Positions 11,401-24,226 are shown, counted from the first letter of the stretch. The stretch is 64,000 nt of DNA from Dactylonectria macrodidyma (GCA_020744425.1 JAGMUV010000028.1:434001-498000); one strand, 5' to 3'. Translations and numbers: made by a program. The notes: generated by a model from the sequence alone, not told the origin.

Positions 11401-14400
11401 TTACCAAACTTCCGTGGTCCGGTACCAGGTTGCAGTCGTGGAGTGGTGATCACGTCATGGTTCAGTACTGGTCGCAGCTGCTCAGCAGCAGCTCCTTCAT
11501 GCAGGCCGGCGACGGCTCCGGTCAGTTTGAGCGTCGCTTCCCACATCTTTTCGCAGAGGGCACATTCAACAAGTTCGGCTTTGACGCGGGCCTTGCCAAC
11601 CACATGTCTCAGATCTCCGACGGTGTCTGGCAGATGCATCTGATGGACGAGTGGCCAACCCAGTTCCAGCTGAACGTATGGGGCATGAATCCCGACGGCA
11701 AGCCGGACGCCTCGTGGGTGTACGGTGACGTCGATTTCGATGGCGTTCTCGACCGAATGCCGCCCTCTTCGCTGGCCTTGAACGTGCTCAATGCCACCGA
11801 CCCACCGCCTCTGCCCTACCTCAGCTACCAGCTCTTGTTCAACGATGCGACCCTCGCGTTTACCAAGCAGCCGCAGGGCAACATGTGGATCCAGATTATC
11901 ATTTTCATTCTGCTTGCCGTGCTCCCCGTCGTTGGCGGCATAACGGCTGTGTGGATCTTCATGGGTTCGTTCTACAAGGTCAAGGTCAACAAGGTTGGTT
12001 TCAAGAAGGGCGGGCTGAATCCTTTCGGCAGGCTCGCCAACCGCCTGAGCTCCGTATCTTTTGAGGACTTCCGCCACAAGGACGAGGAGGGCATGGAACT
12101 CGGAGCTGTTCCCTCAAAGCGCAGAAAGGTCATCATCGCCACCATTGAGTACAACATCGACGACTGGAACATCAAGATCAAGATCGGTGGTCTGGGTGTC
12201 ATGGCTCAGCTGATGGGCAAGGCACTGCAGCACCAGGATCTGATTTGGGTCGTTCCGTGCGTCAGTGGTGTCGAGTACCCCATCGACCAGCGCGCTGAGC
12301 CGATGTACGTCCCCAGCATGGGCAAGGAGTACGAGATCGAGGTGCAGTATCACCAGGTCCAGAACATCACCTACGTGCTGCTCGACGCCCCGATTTTCCG
12401 CCAGCAGACCAAGTCCAATCCCTACCCGCCCCGTATGGACGACATCGACTCGGCCATCTACTACTCTGCCTGGAACTACTGTATCGCCGAGGCCATCCGC
12501 CGCTTCAACCCCGATCTGTACCACATCAACGACTACCACGGCGCCGCCGCACCGCTCCATCTCCTTCCTGAGCGCACCATTCCCTGCGCCCTGTCCCTGC
12601 ACAACGCTGAATTCCAGGGTCTGTGGCCCATGCGCACCCCCGAGGGGTCCAGGGAGGTCTGCGAGTTGTTCAACCTGGATCCCGAGATCGTGAAGGAGTA
12701 CGTTCAGTTCGGCTCCGTCTTCAACCTCCTGCACGCCGGTGCCAGCTATCTGCGTGTGCACCAGAAGGGTTTCGGTGCTGTCGGTGTGTCCAAGAAATAC
12801 GGCGATCGCTCGTACGCCCGTTACCCCATCTTCTGGGGTCTCTCCAAGGTTGGCCAGCTCCCCAACCCCGACCCCAGCGATACGGCAGAGTGGAGCCGCG
12901 ACGAGGAGGTCAAGGAGAAGGACGTTGCCGTCGACATGGAGACTGAGTCCAAGCGTGGCGAAATTCGCAAGCAGGCTCAGGAATGGGCTGGTCTCGAAAT
13001 CAACCCGAACGCGGAACTCTTCGTATTCGTCGGTCGTTGGTCGCTCCAGAAGGGTGTGGATCTTATCGCTGATATCTTCCCGTCCATTCTAGAGAAGCAC
13101 AAGGATGTCCAGCTTATCTGCGTCGGTCCCGTCATCGATCTGTACGGCAAGTTCGCTGCCCTGAAGCTGGCGAAGCTCATGGAGAAGTACCCCAAGCGCG
13201 TCTACTCGAAGCCCGAATTCACCACTCTCCTGCCGTACATCTTCAGCGGCGCCGAGTTTGCCTTGATTCCGTCCCGTGATGAGCCGTTCGGCCTCGTCGC
13301 CGTTGAGTTCGGTCGTAAGGGTGCGCTCGGTGTCGGTGCCCGTGTGGGTGGTCTTGGTCAAATGCCTGGTTTCTGGTACACGATCGAGTCTACGGCGCCA
13401 CAACATCTGTTGCACCAATTCCGCGAGGCCATCACTCGCGCGTTAGAGAGCAAGACCAAGATAAGGCAGAAGATGCGCGCATGGTCCGCCAAGCAACGAT
13501 TCCCGGTCGCCCAGTGGGTCGAGGATCTCGACAAGCTCCAGTCCGAGGCCATCCGCATCCACAACCGCGAGGCCAAGAAGCGGAGGCGCATCACCAGCGG
13601 CTCCCTGCTTCCCGTGCCGTCCAACGTGGACCTCCACGCTCCCGGTGGTAACAGGCCGTACTTCGATGATTCTGATATTGAAACTCCCCTCCACTTGACC
13701 CGCCAATCGCGTGCCCCTAGCCCCTCGGTGCCCAATATCGTCGAGACGGACTACGACGTCGGGGCAAGCCGCCTTTCTGTCTCGAACCCCTTCGCCGACC
13801 GAGCTCACTCGACCGCCACTCCCGGCACACCGCCAGCTGGTGCGACTACCGATGGCGCCGACGAGCCGGTCCCGCCCAACCCCATGTTCCTCAACCAGTC
13901 CGCTAGCTCGTCCGTCTCGTCCGTCTCGTCGCTGGCCACCATCACCAATGAGCCCGGCTCCCGTCTCAGTGTTGATACCCCCGCCATGCGCATGTTGTCG
14001 CCAGATGAATCCGAGACGCGCCCGAGGGCATTTGGTCTTCACAGCCCGCAGGCCGGCCCTGGCGCCTCGTTGATCTACCAGCACCGCGACCAGCGGACAT
14101 CGTCTCTTCTGTCTGTCGTGAACGTCATTGGTGAGAGACGCGACTTCAAGCTTCAAATCTTGGATCCCTTCTTCACCGACGCGACTGGCGAGTACTACAA
14201 GGCTTTCGAGCAGAAGCTGGCGGGTCTGACGGCCAAGAACTCGGATACCGAACTTTGCATCGAAGACTACCTCAAGGAAAGCGAGAAGGAGTGGTTCAAA
14301 CACTTCCACGACGCCAAGCTCGGCCGCTCCCGGTCCCCGTCGCGCACGAGATCCCCCGCACCTAGCATCAGCGGCGAGACCCTGGCTCCATCCGACGACG

Positions 14401-15858
14401 ACGACATGGAACACGGCGAGGGGCAGAACGGACCGAGCCGCGACGACGAGTTCTTGCTGGGTGCCGGCTACAAGCCGCCCAAAGGGCTCATGAAGTGGCT
14501 CAGCATCCGCGTCGGCGACTGGCCCATATACAGTTTCATCCTCGCCATCGGTCAGATCATGGCCAGCAACAGCTACCAGATCGTGCTGCTGGCTGGAGAG
14601 GCCAGTCAGACGGCCGCACAGCTGTACATCGTCGCCGGCACCTACGGAGTCACCAGCATCATGTGGTGGTTGATGTTCCGTCGTCTCTCGGCAGTCTACA
14701 CCCTCAGCTTGCCATGGTTCTTCTACGGCCTTGCGTTTGTGTTGCTCGGCGTTACGCCATTTATGCCTGAGAATGTTCGCGGCCCCGTCCGGGACACGGC
14801 GACCGCATTGTATGCGGCCGGCGCATCGAGTGGTTCGATCTTCTTTGCGATGAACTTCGGTGATGAAGGTAATAAGGCCTCCCGCCCTTTTCATTTCCTT
14901 GAATGCTTGAGATCGCTAACAGGTTGCTTCAGCTGGCGCTCCAATCTCGGTATGGATCTTCCGTGCGGCCATCATCCAGGGTATCCAGCAGGTGTACGTT
15001 GTTGGACTGTGGCACTGGGGTAGCCTGATCTCGAACAAAACCGGCCTCGCCAACGGCATGTTCATCAACAACACGGGTCCCAAGACCCTCGTGATCACCG
15101 TTCCCATCGCAGTGATTCTCTGGCTCCTCGGTATCGTCTCCTTCGTCGGCCTGCCCGACTACTACCGCCAGTCCCCCGACAAGATCCCCTCGTTCTACAT
15201 GTCACTGCTCCGCAGGCACATCGTCCCTTGGTTCCTGTTCTCGGTCGTTGTGCAGAGCTACTGGCTCTCGGCGCCGTACGGTCGCAATTGGCAGTTCCTG
15301 TTCTGCGCCAAGGCCGTCCCAGGCTGGGCCGTGCTGCTGCTGACGTTGGGCTTCTTCGTCATCCTGTGGCTCATCGGCCTCTGGATCTTCAGCAAGTTCT
15401 CGAAGACGCACCCGTGGATCGTGCCTCTGTTCGCCATTGGCCTGGGTGTCCCACGCTGGGCCCAGATGTTGTGGGGCATCTCGGGTATCGGCCTGTACCT
15501 CCCGTGGGTCGGCGGCGCCGTCACCTCCGCCATCATCTCGCGCTGTCTCTGGCTCTGGCTCGGCCTGCTGGACACCATCCAGGGCGTCGGCCTGGGCATG
15601 GTCCTCCTCCTGACCCTGACGAGACAACACGTGGCGGCCGCACTGATTGGAGCCCAGATCCTCGGCTCCGGCTTCACCATCCTGGCCAGGGCGACCGCCC
15701 CGGACAAGATCGGACCCGGGCCTGTCTTCCCCGACTTCAGCGAGGGCATCATGCCCGGCATCGCGCAGCCGTGGTTCTGGGTAGCCCTCGGCCTGCAGCT
15801 CATCCTGCCTATCGGCTTCTTTAAGTTCTTCCGGAAGGAGCAGGTCGCGAAGCCGTAA
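8465..15858 (+). CDS. ags1: Cell-wall alpha-1,3-glucan synthase
   Basis: Five exons: 8,465-8,812, 8,887-8,946, 9,031-9,146, 9,224-14,868 and 14,933-15,858. Together they give 2,364 aa, close to the usual 2,400. The enzyme makes wall alpha-1,3-glucan at the plasma membrane. A signal peptide (MAAVKLLFSFLLVTLVQG) precedes an extracellular GH13 amylase-like domain with DIDGFRFDK (residues about 301-309, nucleophile Asp), PGEITGG (acid Glu) and SNQDVFRW. A membrane segment near residue 1,065 is followed by the cytoplasmic GT5 synthase domain with KIGGLGVMAQ (about 1,159) and the E-x7-E motif EPFGLVAVE (about 1,527). A serine-rich linker leads to a C-terminal multi-span domain from about 1,935. Splice sites were chosen by continuity with the family; all introns are GT-AG, 64-84 bp. 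The frame is intact. Assignment to ags1 is by family, since paralogues exist in many fungi. Confidence 0.96.
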
Positions 15859-17631
15859 AAGTAGATCCAAGGAGCGAGATACAGGCTCCAGGGTTGAAAG
15901 CCACTCCACTCAATCCACGTACTCGTGGATTCCACTGCCCACTCCACTGCCAAAATTCTAGTGGATTGGCCTAATCCACCGAATCCACCAGACGATCTCG
16001 TAGAGTTGGATGGGTGGATTGGGTGGGTTGGAAGTGGAGCAGTCAGGGGCGCCCATGTATTTTGGCAGAAGGACCCTAACAGTGACTGATGCGCCCCACC
16101 GCCGCAGCAATCATTCTACCCTATATCGAAAACATCATGAAGCTCCTAGGCAGTGCAATTTTAAAATACGTAAATTAAAGGAGGCACTATTCGAATATTC
16201 TGGCTATTGTTGTTGCTGCGAGCAAGTCACAACGGAATGAGACGCATGTCGCGGTACGGGACATCGCGTTCCTATCAAGCCGGCCCTAGCAACCGATTGA
16301 CTGAAGGAATGAGGTTACCCAGGGAACCGTTGAGAATGCACACACTGTATTTAAGGGAGAGAACCCTCCTGCTTCCTCTAGCTGTCCCGTACGCTGTTCA
16401 ACAACCTTGTACTCGATCCTGCCTTTGTCCCCGTTAGTGACATGATGACAGCGTGACCCTGCAAAAATTGTCATTCGAATAATATAAATCTCGACTTATG
16501 CACTTAAGAATTGCTCATAGAATCCTACATCGTCATAACGGCATTTAATTATTCATACATAATTTAGTTACAAAACTGTATTTCGAGTACCTTAACTATC
16601 CACGTTTTGGATTCATGGTTCGAAATTTATATCATTTAATAGACTTTTACGAGGCGATTTAAAAAACGCATTCAGAGCCTTCATTAACGTATCTTAATAC
16701 TACGCAAATAATTACGAGTTACATTTACTACATTAATACGTACCAGAGAGGGACTTATCTAAGTCAGCCCCTTTTATAACACTCACGACTTGCCTCCCCA
16801 CGTAAATTAGCCTAAGTAGGAAGTACCCAAAACATTTGCAAGACGCGGAAATAATATAACACCTCGCCGCATATAGACGCGTTGTTTGCGCTCCCTCGAC
16901 AACCAGCTGAGCTTTGACTGCCACCATGCTATCGACATGATCAAGACATCTTTTTACCATGACCTCACCTGATTCTTGCGTCGATGTTTCCCACAGCGGT
17001 TTCGGGTCGGCTCCCGAATCGACGCCCTATCTGACGCACTATCCTCCCCGTTTAACTTCAACCCCCTCTCTCGACATCCACGACCCGTTCCGCAAGCGAT
17101 AACCAGTACGAATGTACGCTCTGGAGGCATTTCTCGGGCTGGGCATTCTCTAAGCGAGCTAGGGAAACGCGTTATTAGGCCTGGCAGTTTGGTTATGATA
17201 TCCAAGAGGAAGGCGACCGCAGATGGATTTGCCAAGCGTGCATTCGTAAGAATGCCCTACACCCACGTCATTTCGAAGCTGATGGCATTCACAACGCGTA
17301 CAATCATCTGTTCAATGACCATGAGATTCGCGCTCTGCCTAGCAGGACTAAAGGAACTGCTAAGAGGAAGGCGAATTCTAAGAGCGGGAAGCCTACGGGG
17401 CAACAGACTCTCGTGGAATCCATGAAACTTGATCTACACGACCCCCGGGAACAAGCAATTGCGAATGGCTTTATCAAGCGCTTCGACAAGGAACACTTCC
17501 GGAGGCTTCTGGTCAACTGGATCGTGGCCAAGAATCACGCTTTTTCTATTGCTGAAGAAGCAGAACTCCAAGCTATCTTCGATTACTTGAACCCGTCAGT
17601 TTCAGCACGTAAAGCCAATATTACCCACACA

Positions 17632-17781
17632 CAGAGTCGCAATCCACTCCACTCCACGCACACCTTCAGTGGATTTAGGATCACTTAGTAAACCGTGCAC
17701 GCATGCACGTCCCCCTTTGCGCCACGTGCCACCTCTAAATCCACTCCACGGAGGTCTCTAGTGGAGTGGATTGCAACTCTG
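17632..17781. mobile_element. 150-bp hAT-derived MITE nested in the transposase
   Basis: The ends CAGAGTCGCAATCCACTCCA (from 17,632) and the reverse complement of the right end (CAGAGTTGCAATCCACTCCA, to 17,781) form a 22-bp inverted repeat with one mismatch. This resembles the host hAT element's own ends. The flanking octamers CCCACACA (17,624-17,631) and CCCATGTA (17,782-17,789) differ only by three transitions and fit a decayed 8-bp target duplication. Deleting the MITE plus one octamer puts the transposase frames on either side back in register, which supports the boundaries. Confidence 0.85.
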
Positions 17782-19063
17782 CCCATGTAACGGTTCGAGA
17801 AAAGATCGTCGTCGCGTTCGAACAACACAAGCACAAGGTGATTGAGGTCTTGTGCAAGGCGCCCGGCCTTATCCACATCTCTTTTGACGGCTGGCGGTCC
17901 AGAAACTGACACGCCTTATATGGTATCCGTTGCTTCTTTAGGGACGAAAACAACAAGCCTTATGAGATTACGCTTGAGCTCCCCGAAGTCAGCGCCAGGC
18001 ATACAGGGCCTAATATCGCCGCCGAAATCCTTGACGTAATTAAATCGTATCAGATCTAAGATAAGATTGGCTATTTTACGTTTGATAACGCGAAACATAA
18101 TGATACTACTATGGAGATTATTGGTAGAGAGCTCAGCTTCGTAGGCTCCCGCAGGCGAGGGCGCTGTTTTGGGCATACCTTGAACCTCCGCTAAAGCCAT
18201 TCTATTTAGCCACGATGCTGATGCTTTTTAGCGGCGGATATTAGGGGCAGAGCTTGTTACTGAAGCAGAACACTTGATTTGGCGCAAGAAGGGACCAGCA
18301 GGCAAATTGCATAATCTCGTAGTGGCTATCCACAGATCGGACTTGTTAACAAACATGCTATGTAGCATCCAATAAGAAGCCTTTACTAAGTCATCTGACC
18401 CTAAACTTAATGCTAGAAAGCCATTAGATATTATTTTAAATAACGATACCATATAGCTATCACAATTATATATAATACGACAAGCTCTACTGCTTCGCGA
18501 CTAAATCGAGCAACTAATTACCTACTATTAAATCAAGTTCAAACAGCGAAACAAGACAAAAGGGGGAGTCCTAAGAAGTCAATTACGTTGCCCTTTATTT
18601 GCTAGCTAGAGAACCAGCTTGAACGCTTCAAAGATATCGCTAAGGACTTCCCTAATCCTGAACACTTCAGAATCAACATCAATTTAGGCTGGCAGAAGCT
18701 AAATGAGTACTACGAGATATTAAGCGAGACGCCCATCTACTATGCTGGCCTGGCGCTCCATCCCGCATACCGGTGGAAATGGTTTGAACGCAACTGGAAT
18801 GACCACCCTGAGTGGATTGACGAGGCGAAAAAATTGTTCACGATGTGTGGCGTTTTGAGTATCGGGAGGCCACTTTGCCTAGAGAGAGCCTATCAGCCGC
18901 TAAGCCAGTTCCTAAGCAGAAGTGTTGCATTGGATAGGAAGGGTGCATTGTGATGAGAATAGAAGCTCTTGATTTCTATCTAACTGAGGGCTCGCGGCAG
19001 ACCTATTTGTAGGTTGCTCTCATAGCTATGATAAGGTTCTCGTTAGACCGGATCCCAAGGGAT

Positions 19064-19140
19064 CCGGGTCTTCGAGACCGGCTTGTTAGGAAGCCGGGTC
19101 TTCGAGACCGGTTTGCTAGAGATCCGAGCCTTTGAGACTC
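19064..19140. repeat. 30-bp-period palindromic repeat, three units
   Basis: CCGGGTCTTCGAGACCGG, a near-palindrome, occurs at 19,064-19,081 and 19,094-19,111, with a third decayed unit at 19,124-19,140. The same core, GGGTCTTCGAGACCC, occurs alone at 30,789-30,803. It interrupts the hAT transposase between its catalytic part and dimerisation domain. Confidence 0.8.
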
Positions 19141-19922
19141 ATCTTCAATCTCAACAGTTGATAGATGTGACAAGAAGACTTCAGACAATCCATTCCAGGA
19201 ATACCTTTAACGAAACCGCTACATAGCGCCAGAAGCAGGTCACGATGGCCTCACGCCAGGCGAGGACGAATACCTCCATTGGGTTACGCACTGCGAAAGT
19301 GGCGATGGCTTAATTGACGATCCTCTCGCTTACTGGCGCGAAAAGCGATTTAAGTATCCAAACTTATCGCGAATGGCGCTTGATTTTCTCACAATACAAC
19401 CCATGTCTGCAGAGTGTGAGCGTCTCTTCTCAGTAGCAGGTCTGATGGTAAACCTTCTGCGCTACCAACTTGAAGCCTAGATTATCGGGATGTGCCAGGT
19501 ATTTCGTTCATGGCTGAGGGCGGGTATTATTCACGATTTGGATCCCGTCTTTATCTCGGTACACGAAGAAAAAGTCAATGTCGAATTGGCTCAGATGTCA
19601 GATCAGCAGCTTGAAGGGTGGGCAACACAGTAGCTAACTCAGGTAGCGAGCGCTCAAGACGAGATGGAAGCCAGTTAGAGATAGGCCCACTTAGAGTTTC
19701 TGGAAGTTGACACTGGGCGCTTAGGTGGGTAGAGGCTTCGAGAATAGCTTTACCATCGTGAATAGAGGCACTTGCCAATCCACCCAATCCACCCCAATCC
19801 ACACTATCCACGATGGCTTCCAGTGGATCCACTATACTGAGATATTCAGTGGATTATGATCTACCCACTCCACTCCAGCAGCCAGCAGCCAGTGGATTGA
19901 GTGGAGTGGCTTTCAACCCTGG

Positions 19923-20860
19923 GTGGCGGTCCCCTGTACTCATTTCCACTGGCTACGCACATTGAATCTAACATCGGCAACATTCACTTTTGGAGATAGA
20001 CTCTACGAGAACTTTACTGTGAGTCTTGACTTCAATGATATACTTGAGTTTCTTACAAACATTCCCACAAATGCCGACGACGAAGGCCTCCCCGCATTGA
20101 ACACCACCCTCCTGGACATTCAATATCTTCTTCGTGTGCCAATCTCAGCAGAACAGGCTGTGATAGGTACTAGGCCGACTGACCGGCTGACCGTGCCCCA
20201 AATAGAATAAATGGCCACCATGCGCCCAGGGAGATAAGTAACTACAAATCGACCTCAGCAAGAGTACGTATCGTTTTCTGCCGGTTATAAAATCAACAAC
20301 ACTCGCATTGTGGCGACGCAGTCACGCATCCCTGCGAGCTCGGCGTGTGCTGCGTCTGAGGCAACGGTGAGGTGTGCTGCGAAAGCTGGTGAAGCGTGAC
20401 AGCGGGAGGGGGAGACGGGTAAGATCCTGTCGTCGAGTTTATATCATTGGTCGAGTACTGCGACGCGTCCATGCTGCTCGGGGCTTGCTCGCTGGCGACG
20501 AGCCTGGGGAACGATAGCGTAGGGAAATAAAGGAAATGCGTTCCCGATTTGGGTTGCGCGGATCAGACGATAGAGTTCACCAAAAGCCGAGCGCGACTGG
20601 GGATGGATCGGGGGGTGCGGAACGAGGAAAACAATCGAGTCCCGGGATCCTCATATGGTTTAACAGCTTTGTTCGCCGCGTCGAGAAACGCCCACGCCAG
20701 GGCGGTGAACTCGGTCAAGCAGAAGATGTAATCTTGTCAACTAAGTTTTAGATTCGCTAAGAAAAGCTATTTTTGCACGTATGAAAGGTCCCAAATCTTG
20801 TATTTCCAGTAATTACAGGTGGCCCAGATCTGGTCTCAGTAAAAGTGTTACATCTATCTA
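19923..20860. other. Region right of the hAT element; possible truncated ORF
   Basis: A plus-strand frame is open from the hAT boundary to a stop at 20,208-20,210. It contains TSATFTFGDRLYENFTVSL and LPALNTTLLDIQYLLRVP but no initial ATG. It could be the end of a gene cut by the hAT insertion, or original 3' flank of the glucan synthase gene that is open by chance. I do not recognise a family. Nothing is seen from 20,211 to 20,860. Confidence 0.3.
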
Positions 20861-21115
20861 TCCCCTAGACCGTGGTAAGGCAACACTTGACCCATAGTCC
20901 CCATAGAGGCCCGGGAGATCAACGGTACGCTGGTTGACTTCAAAAAGCTAGGTGGCTATAGAATAGGATATGTACTATGATGTAGATCCCTAACAGTCGC
21001 AACTTCTAGCATCATATAAAATAGGTGGGATTGCATGTACCTTGTTATATTCTCTTTTTATTTGGTTTGAATCCCTGTCACTAGCGTAAGTGTTGCCTTA
21101 CCACGGTCTAAGGGA
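20861..21115. mobile_element. 255-bp Tc1/mariner-type MITE with TA target duplication
   Basis: The left end TCCCCTAGACCGTGGTAAGG (from 20,861) and the reverse complement of the right end (TCCCTTAGACCGTGGTAAGG, to 21,115) match over about 28 bp with one transition. Both sides are flanked by TA (20,859-20,860 and 21,116-21,117). There is no coding capacity. TA duplication and size fit a non-autonomous Tc1/mariner or pogo element. Confidence 0.9.
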
Positions 21116-21310
21116 TAGCAGTTATTGCTATCTATAGCAGTTGCCGCTGGAAGACGGAGTCGTCGTCAGGATACGAGTTATTTGCTTTTCCTAGTTCAGC
21201 TATTTCAGCTGTGATGCTATTTACATCATGATGATCCGTAAGCCGATTCTGACACCTTAGGTCTAAGGCATCAGCTAACTTATCACTATTCCTCCTGTAA
21301 CTACGGTCCT

Positions 21311-21385
21311 TACGGCCCTCAGTTAGCTAGAAATCAAGAGCTTCCATTCATATCTCAATGCACTCTATCTATCAGATGCAACAAA
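21311..21385 (+). repeat. Dispersed repeat shared with 49,253-49,325
   Basis: The core TAGCTAGAAATCAAGAGC followed by an ATTCA..TCTCAATGCAC segment matches 49,253-49,325 in the same orientation, and both are preceded by GGCCCT. It could be the end of an LTR family; I could not define its limits. Confidence 0.6.
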
Positions 21386-21916
21386 AAGCCCAGCTTCCGA
21401 AGGCTAGAAACAAATGTTTCTGACTACAGCCATGGCCGTCCTTCGATATGTGATTCGAGATCTTGACGTGGATGTGGAATTTTATTTTCACATGCAGATC
21501 TTGACCTTGAACACCTTCCCAGGTGGGTATGACGAAATGTCTCACGAGCGAGAAAACAACCTTCGAACATGCAGTAGCTGGGCTAACCTTAAAACGATAG
21601 ACTGAGCAGACCCATTTCCGTTGGCTGAGGTAAAAAGCGAGTTCAAGCCGAGGAGCCTGTCAATCAGCCTGATTGGTGACGATGTCAATCTGAGTGGCGT
21701 CTCTAGTTGCATATCAGCTCGAGACTTGCCACCCCCTCTTCCTCGGCCTCCTGCGCTGAGGCCAAGTCATTATATTGGATAACTGTCCTGCCGTATTTCT
21801 TCATATTCCTCCCAGAATCATCACTCGACCTCTGCCACTGCCAGCTGGAACTGTGGGCTTACCCTGAACGCATCTCAAAGCCCTAACGAACGATCCATCA
21901 TACCTGCGCTCACAGA

Positions 21917-24226
21917 ATGAAAAGTTCTCCCCAGGCGCCCTCTAAAGATGGAAAGCCATGGCTGACCTATGAGCGTATTTCGGCAGAGAATGACTCATTG
22001 CCGGACTCGGCAGTGGACTTCAGGGATGCCGAAACAAACAACCACGAAACATTCGGGGAGAATCACGCAGCCCGAAGTCATTCCCCAAAGTTCCATCGAT
22101 TTTTGTTTAACCAAGAAGGCTCTCACGATCAGAAAAGGTCGCACCAAAGTCCCTTCTGGTGGACTTCCGAGATACTCTCTCTGCTTGGTGGAATACTGTG
22201 CTTGTTAGGTCTTCTTGACCAACCCAACACCTCTCGTTGCTTGCACTGACATCTAACCTAGTTATTGTGATTGTTCTTTGGCGTGCGGATGGTAATCCTC
22301 CGCCCCAATGGCATCTCCGCATCACCCTGAACACTCTCGTCGCCTTCTTGGCCTCCTTAACGAAAGTTGCCTTCATCGTGCCCATTATCGAAGGCCTAGG
22401 CCAGCTGAAGTGGATGTGGTTCTTAGGCAACCCACGACCGCTTATTGACTTCCAGCTTTTCGATGAAGCAGCCAGGGGTGGATTCGGGGCGCTAAAGTTG
22501 CTTCTTCGGTTCAAAGGGTAAGCCCAATGATGTGCACGAAGGACACTAGTGGCCAGGTATCGGAGAACAGACTAACAAGTCAGAAGCTTCCTGGCTTGCC
22601 TTGGAGCAGTGATCATGTTGAGCGGCCTGTTCACCTCGACACTTACGCAGCAGGTAATCAGCTACCCAATCATTCCAGCGGAGTCTCGAACTGCCAATGA
22701 TACCGCGACTGTAGATCGCGCGACGAGTTTCTCTGCCTACGACGGCAAAAAAATCGCCCTCCGTATGACGCCAGAAAAGTCCTCGACGATATTTTGAGTA
22801 TGGAACTTCTAACTGGGTTCTGCAGGACCGTATGATACGCTTCGTGAACAGCAGGCGCTGTTTCATGGAGCCTTTTCCGTTCCTACCGAGACTGCTCCAC
22901 AGGTAGCCCCGGTATGTTCTTCTGGCGAGTGCGACTGGCCCCTATACGGATCGTTGGCAGTATGTGGGGACGTGGTCAATCTGACGGCGCAGGGCAACGA
23001 GGCTTTACTCGCAAGTCTAAGAAATGCCACTTCTAAGCGCCTGACCTCCCTATATAACTCCACTATTGGCGCCGTGGATAATTTCGGGTATGATTTCGTC
23101 AACTTCGTTCCAGTTTTCTTCCCTATCGTCGTTAGCCCTTTGCTCACCCCAAGCGGGGCTTTTAACGAGTCGATCAACGGCTTGGTAATAAGCGATAGTT
23201 ACATCGCATATTCCAACGAGTTGATGAACAATTCCGCAATATTCGATTTATCTAAACTCCAATATCTCGAAATCGCTTTTTGGTGGTGCACGAAGACCTT
23301 TTCGACCAAGGTCAAAGCTGGTAATCACATAACCACCGACGAGGCAACACGCTCCCGCCTCAAGAAAGCGACTCACACCCTCAATACAGCTTGGTCTACA
23401 TCTTTCTATCCATGCTACACGGCGGGAACCTGCAACAAGACCTTCGGACCACTCGAGGCCGAACTAGAGGCTCCGCCCTTAGTTCCTTCGACTGAGAGCT
23501 TCACTGTTCATCTATGGACGGCGTTAATGGGATCTGCCTTGCTGGCGTTTACCATGTCCGACGCGGTGCTCATGGATCAAACCCGCGGCGTCATTGCATC
23601 TAATGGAGGCGGAATTGCCAGGGCCTTCGCATTATCGATCCTTGGAGACTTCTTGAGCACATCCACGCCGCCGCCTGCCACCCAGCTCGAGAACGTTCGG
23701 AACGTCGCGAAGAACATGGCACGGACGATGGCCAACAAGTACGTACCAGGAGATTGCCGTTTATTCCAATGAAAAGTAAACTAAAATAGAGATGCGTTGT
23801 AGTGTTCGTGAGGGAGCCACTAGGTTTTCCAAAGGAAACGCCACGGCCGTGGTCACCGGCACAGTATTTACACCCCAGGCGTACGTACGGATCCACTGGG
23901 GATGGATGGCAATGCTTGCTACCCAGCTTTTGTTAACAGCCCTGTTCTTGGCGGTAACTATCCTCACGACGCATTCTGCACATCTCCAGGTTATGAAAAG
24001 CTCATCACTGGCCACCGTCTGCGGGTTAGACGAAGCTTCGCGGAAGCACCTGGGAGGCATCAGTGACTTTGAGACGCTAAATAAGAGGGCAAAGTGCCTG
24101 AAGATCAGCCTGGAACGAGGAGGCTCCGGTATACCCCTTTGGCTAGGTATAAAGAAGACGAGGCCGGAGAATTGGCAGCCGCCTCCTGCTTGGAGACCTG
24201 AGCGGGAGGACGAGGAGCTCCGGTAA
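21917..24226 (+). CDS. DUF3176 family membrane protein
   Basis: Five exons: 21,917-22,208, 22,262-22,517, 22,584-22,762, 22,826-23,738 and 23,803-24,226, giving 687 aa. The four introns are 53-66 bp, all GT-AG, several with CTAAC-like branch sites. After a polar N-terminus comes a membrane helix (WWTSEILSLLGGILCLL) and the DUF3176 signature: WHLRITLNTLVAFLAS, LGQLKWMWFL and FDEAARGGFGALKLLL. A second helix precedes a long external part with paired Cys (CSSGECDWPLYGSLAVCGD) and N-glycosylation sites. A last helix (WMAMLATQLLLTALFLAVTI) leads to a cytoplasmic tail. The family is common in filamentous ascomycetes and has no known function. The frame is intact. Confidence 0.9.

Larger units (their letters stand above)
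17190..19640 (+). pseudogene. hAT-family transposase pseudogene
   Basis: On the plus strand a BED-type zinc-finger region reads RWICQACIRKNALHPRHF (from 17,219). It is followed by HNAYNHLFNDHEIRALP, and an open block with FDKEHFRRLLVNWIVAKNHAFS up to about 17,624. After the MITE insertion the same protein resumes with FEQHKHKVIEVL and LIHISFDGW, then KPYEITLELPEVSA and GYFTFDNAKHND. The C-terminal dimerisation region has DPLAYWREKRFKYPN and MSAECERLFSVAG (about 19,330-19,443). Several in-frame TAG, TAA and TGA codons after 17,890 and a palindromic repeat insertion at 19,064-19,140 make it non-functional. It lies inside the inverted-repeat-bounded element. Confidence 0.9.
15888..19922 (+). mobile_element. 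hAT DNA transposon with 31-bp perfect terminal inverted repeats (inactive)
   Basis: The ends 15,888-15,918 (CCAGGGTTGAAAGCCACTCC...) and 19,892-19,922 are perfect reverse complements over 31 bp. Both ends are followed inward by clusters of AATCCAC/GTGGATT motifs (15,930-16,040 and 19,775-19,890), the subterminal repeat pattern of hAT elements. Inside is a decayed hAT transposase. The flanking 8 bp (TACAGGCT and GTGGCGGT) do not match, so no target duplication remains. The element sits 29 bp after the glucan synthase stop codon. Its left interior (16,480-16,900) is AT-rich. Confidence 0.92.

Noticed and set aside
9564..15909. Long minus-strand open frames opposite the glucan synthase gene (545, 483, 271 and 235 codons)
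   Set aside because: They are shadows of the GC-rich, codon-biased sense gene: no family motifs, and the sense strand is unambiguous.
15880..19930. 8-bp target duplication for the hAT element
   Set aside because: The flanking octamers TACAGGCT and GTGGCGGT do not match even allowing transitions.
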